A stretch of DNA of 6,201 bases from Planctomycetota bacterium (lineage in GTDB: Bacteria; Planctomycetota; Phycisphaerae; WQYP01). The stretch lies in the NCBI GenBank assembly GCA_021816165.1, contig JAKAYZ010000164.1:1-6201 (forward strand). Reading direction: 5' to 3'. The notes under the pieces were generated by a model. It saw only the letters and a list, made by a program, of their open reading frames with translations. It was not told the origin of the DNA and did not search any database. Shown one piece after another: positions 6,110 to 6,201 of this stretch (positions within the stretch are counted from its first letter, which is position 1; each line of letters begins with the position of its first letter). The translations under genes and the position numbers were made by a program.

Positions 6110-6201
6110 AAGTCGCGGTCTTCATATAAAGCACGGAGGCGAATATCCATCCCCGACCTGCATGCTCTTTACATACAGGTAAATTTCGCTCAAACTGCTA
6201 T

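Noticed and set aside
6110..6201. Possible gene start or small ORF at the right edge (GGAGG at 6135-6139; a 19-codon minus-strand frame)
   Set aside because: No start codon at a suitable distance after the GGAGG, the ATG at 6162 meets a stop within six codons, and the minus-strand frame is too short to support.

Overview
The window is a stretch of bacterial chromosome that most likely comes from a planctomycete (Planctomycetota, possibly Phycisphaerae-like). This is inferred from protein character, not from a database match. The pointers are a diverged, enlarged RNase HII-like protein, a small membrane-anchored protein and an excisionase-type helix-turn-helix protein with a long Ser/Gly linker and two C-terminal membrane helices. 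The last two resemble proteins I associate with planctomycetes. The DNA is moderately GC-rich, and GTG starts are used alongside ATG.

Layout: (1) 9-971 (+), RNase HII-like protein; (2) 1017-1943 (-), membrane di-iron fatty acyl desaturase, convergent with the first gene; (3) 1944-2379, a 436-base divergent intergenic region with a candidate desaturase promoter, an attenuator-like hairpin followed by a T-run, and a cluster of hairpins leading to the ribosome binding site of the next gene; (4) 2380-4371 (+), squalene-hopene cyclase; (5) 4441-4833 (+), small single-pass membrane protein; (6) 4834-5096, intergenic, with a good sigma70-type promoter candidate; (7) 5097-6062 (+), HTH protein with two C-terminal TM helices, whose start is better placed at GTG 5097 than at GTG 5025; (8) 6063-6201, tail with small hairpins and no supportable gene.

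The only clear functional theme is membrane lipid composition. The desaturase (unsaturated acyl chains) and the cyclase (hopanoids) are divergently transcribed from one shared regulatory region and would both adjust membrane order. No squalene-synthesis (hpnCDE) or hopanoid-tailoring genes lie in the window. The other genes have no visible link to that theme. I found no tRNA, rRNA, CRISPR array, insertion sequence or sign of recent transfer, and nothing that I can defend as a new multi-gene system. The best candidates for something undescribed are the structured shc leader and the HTH-linker-TM protein.
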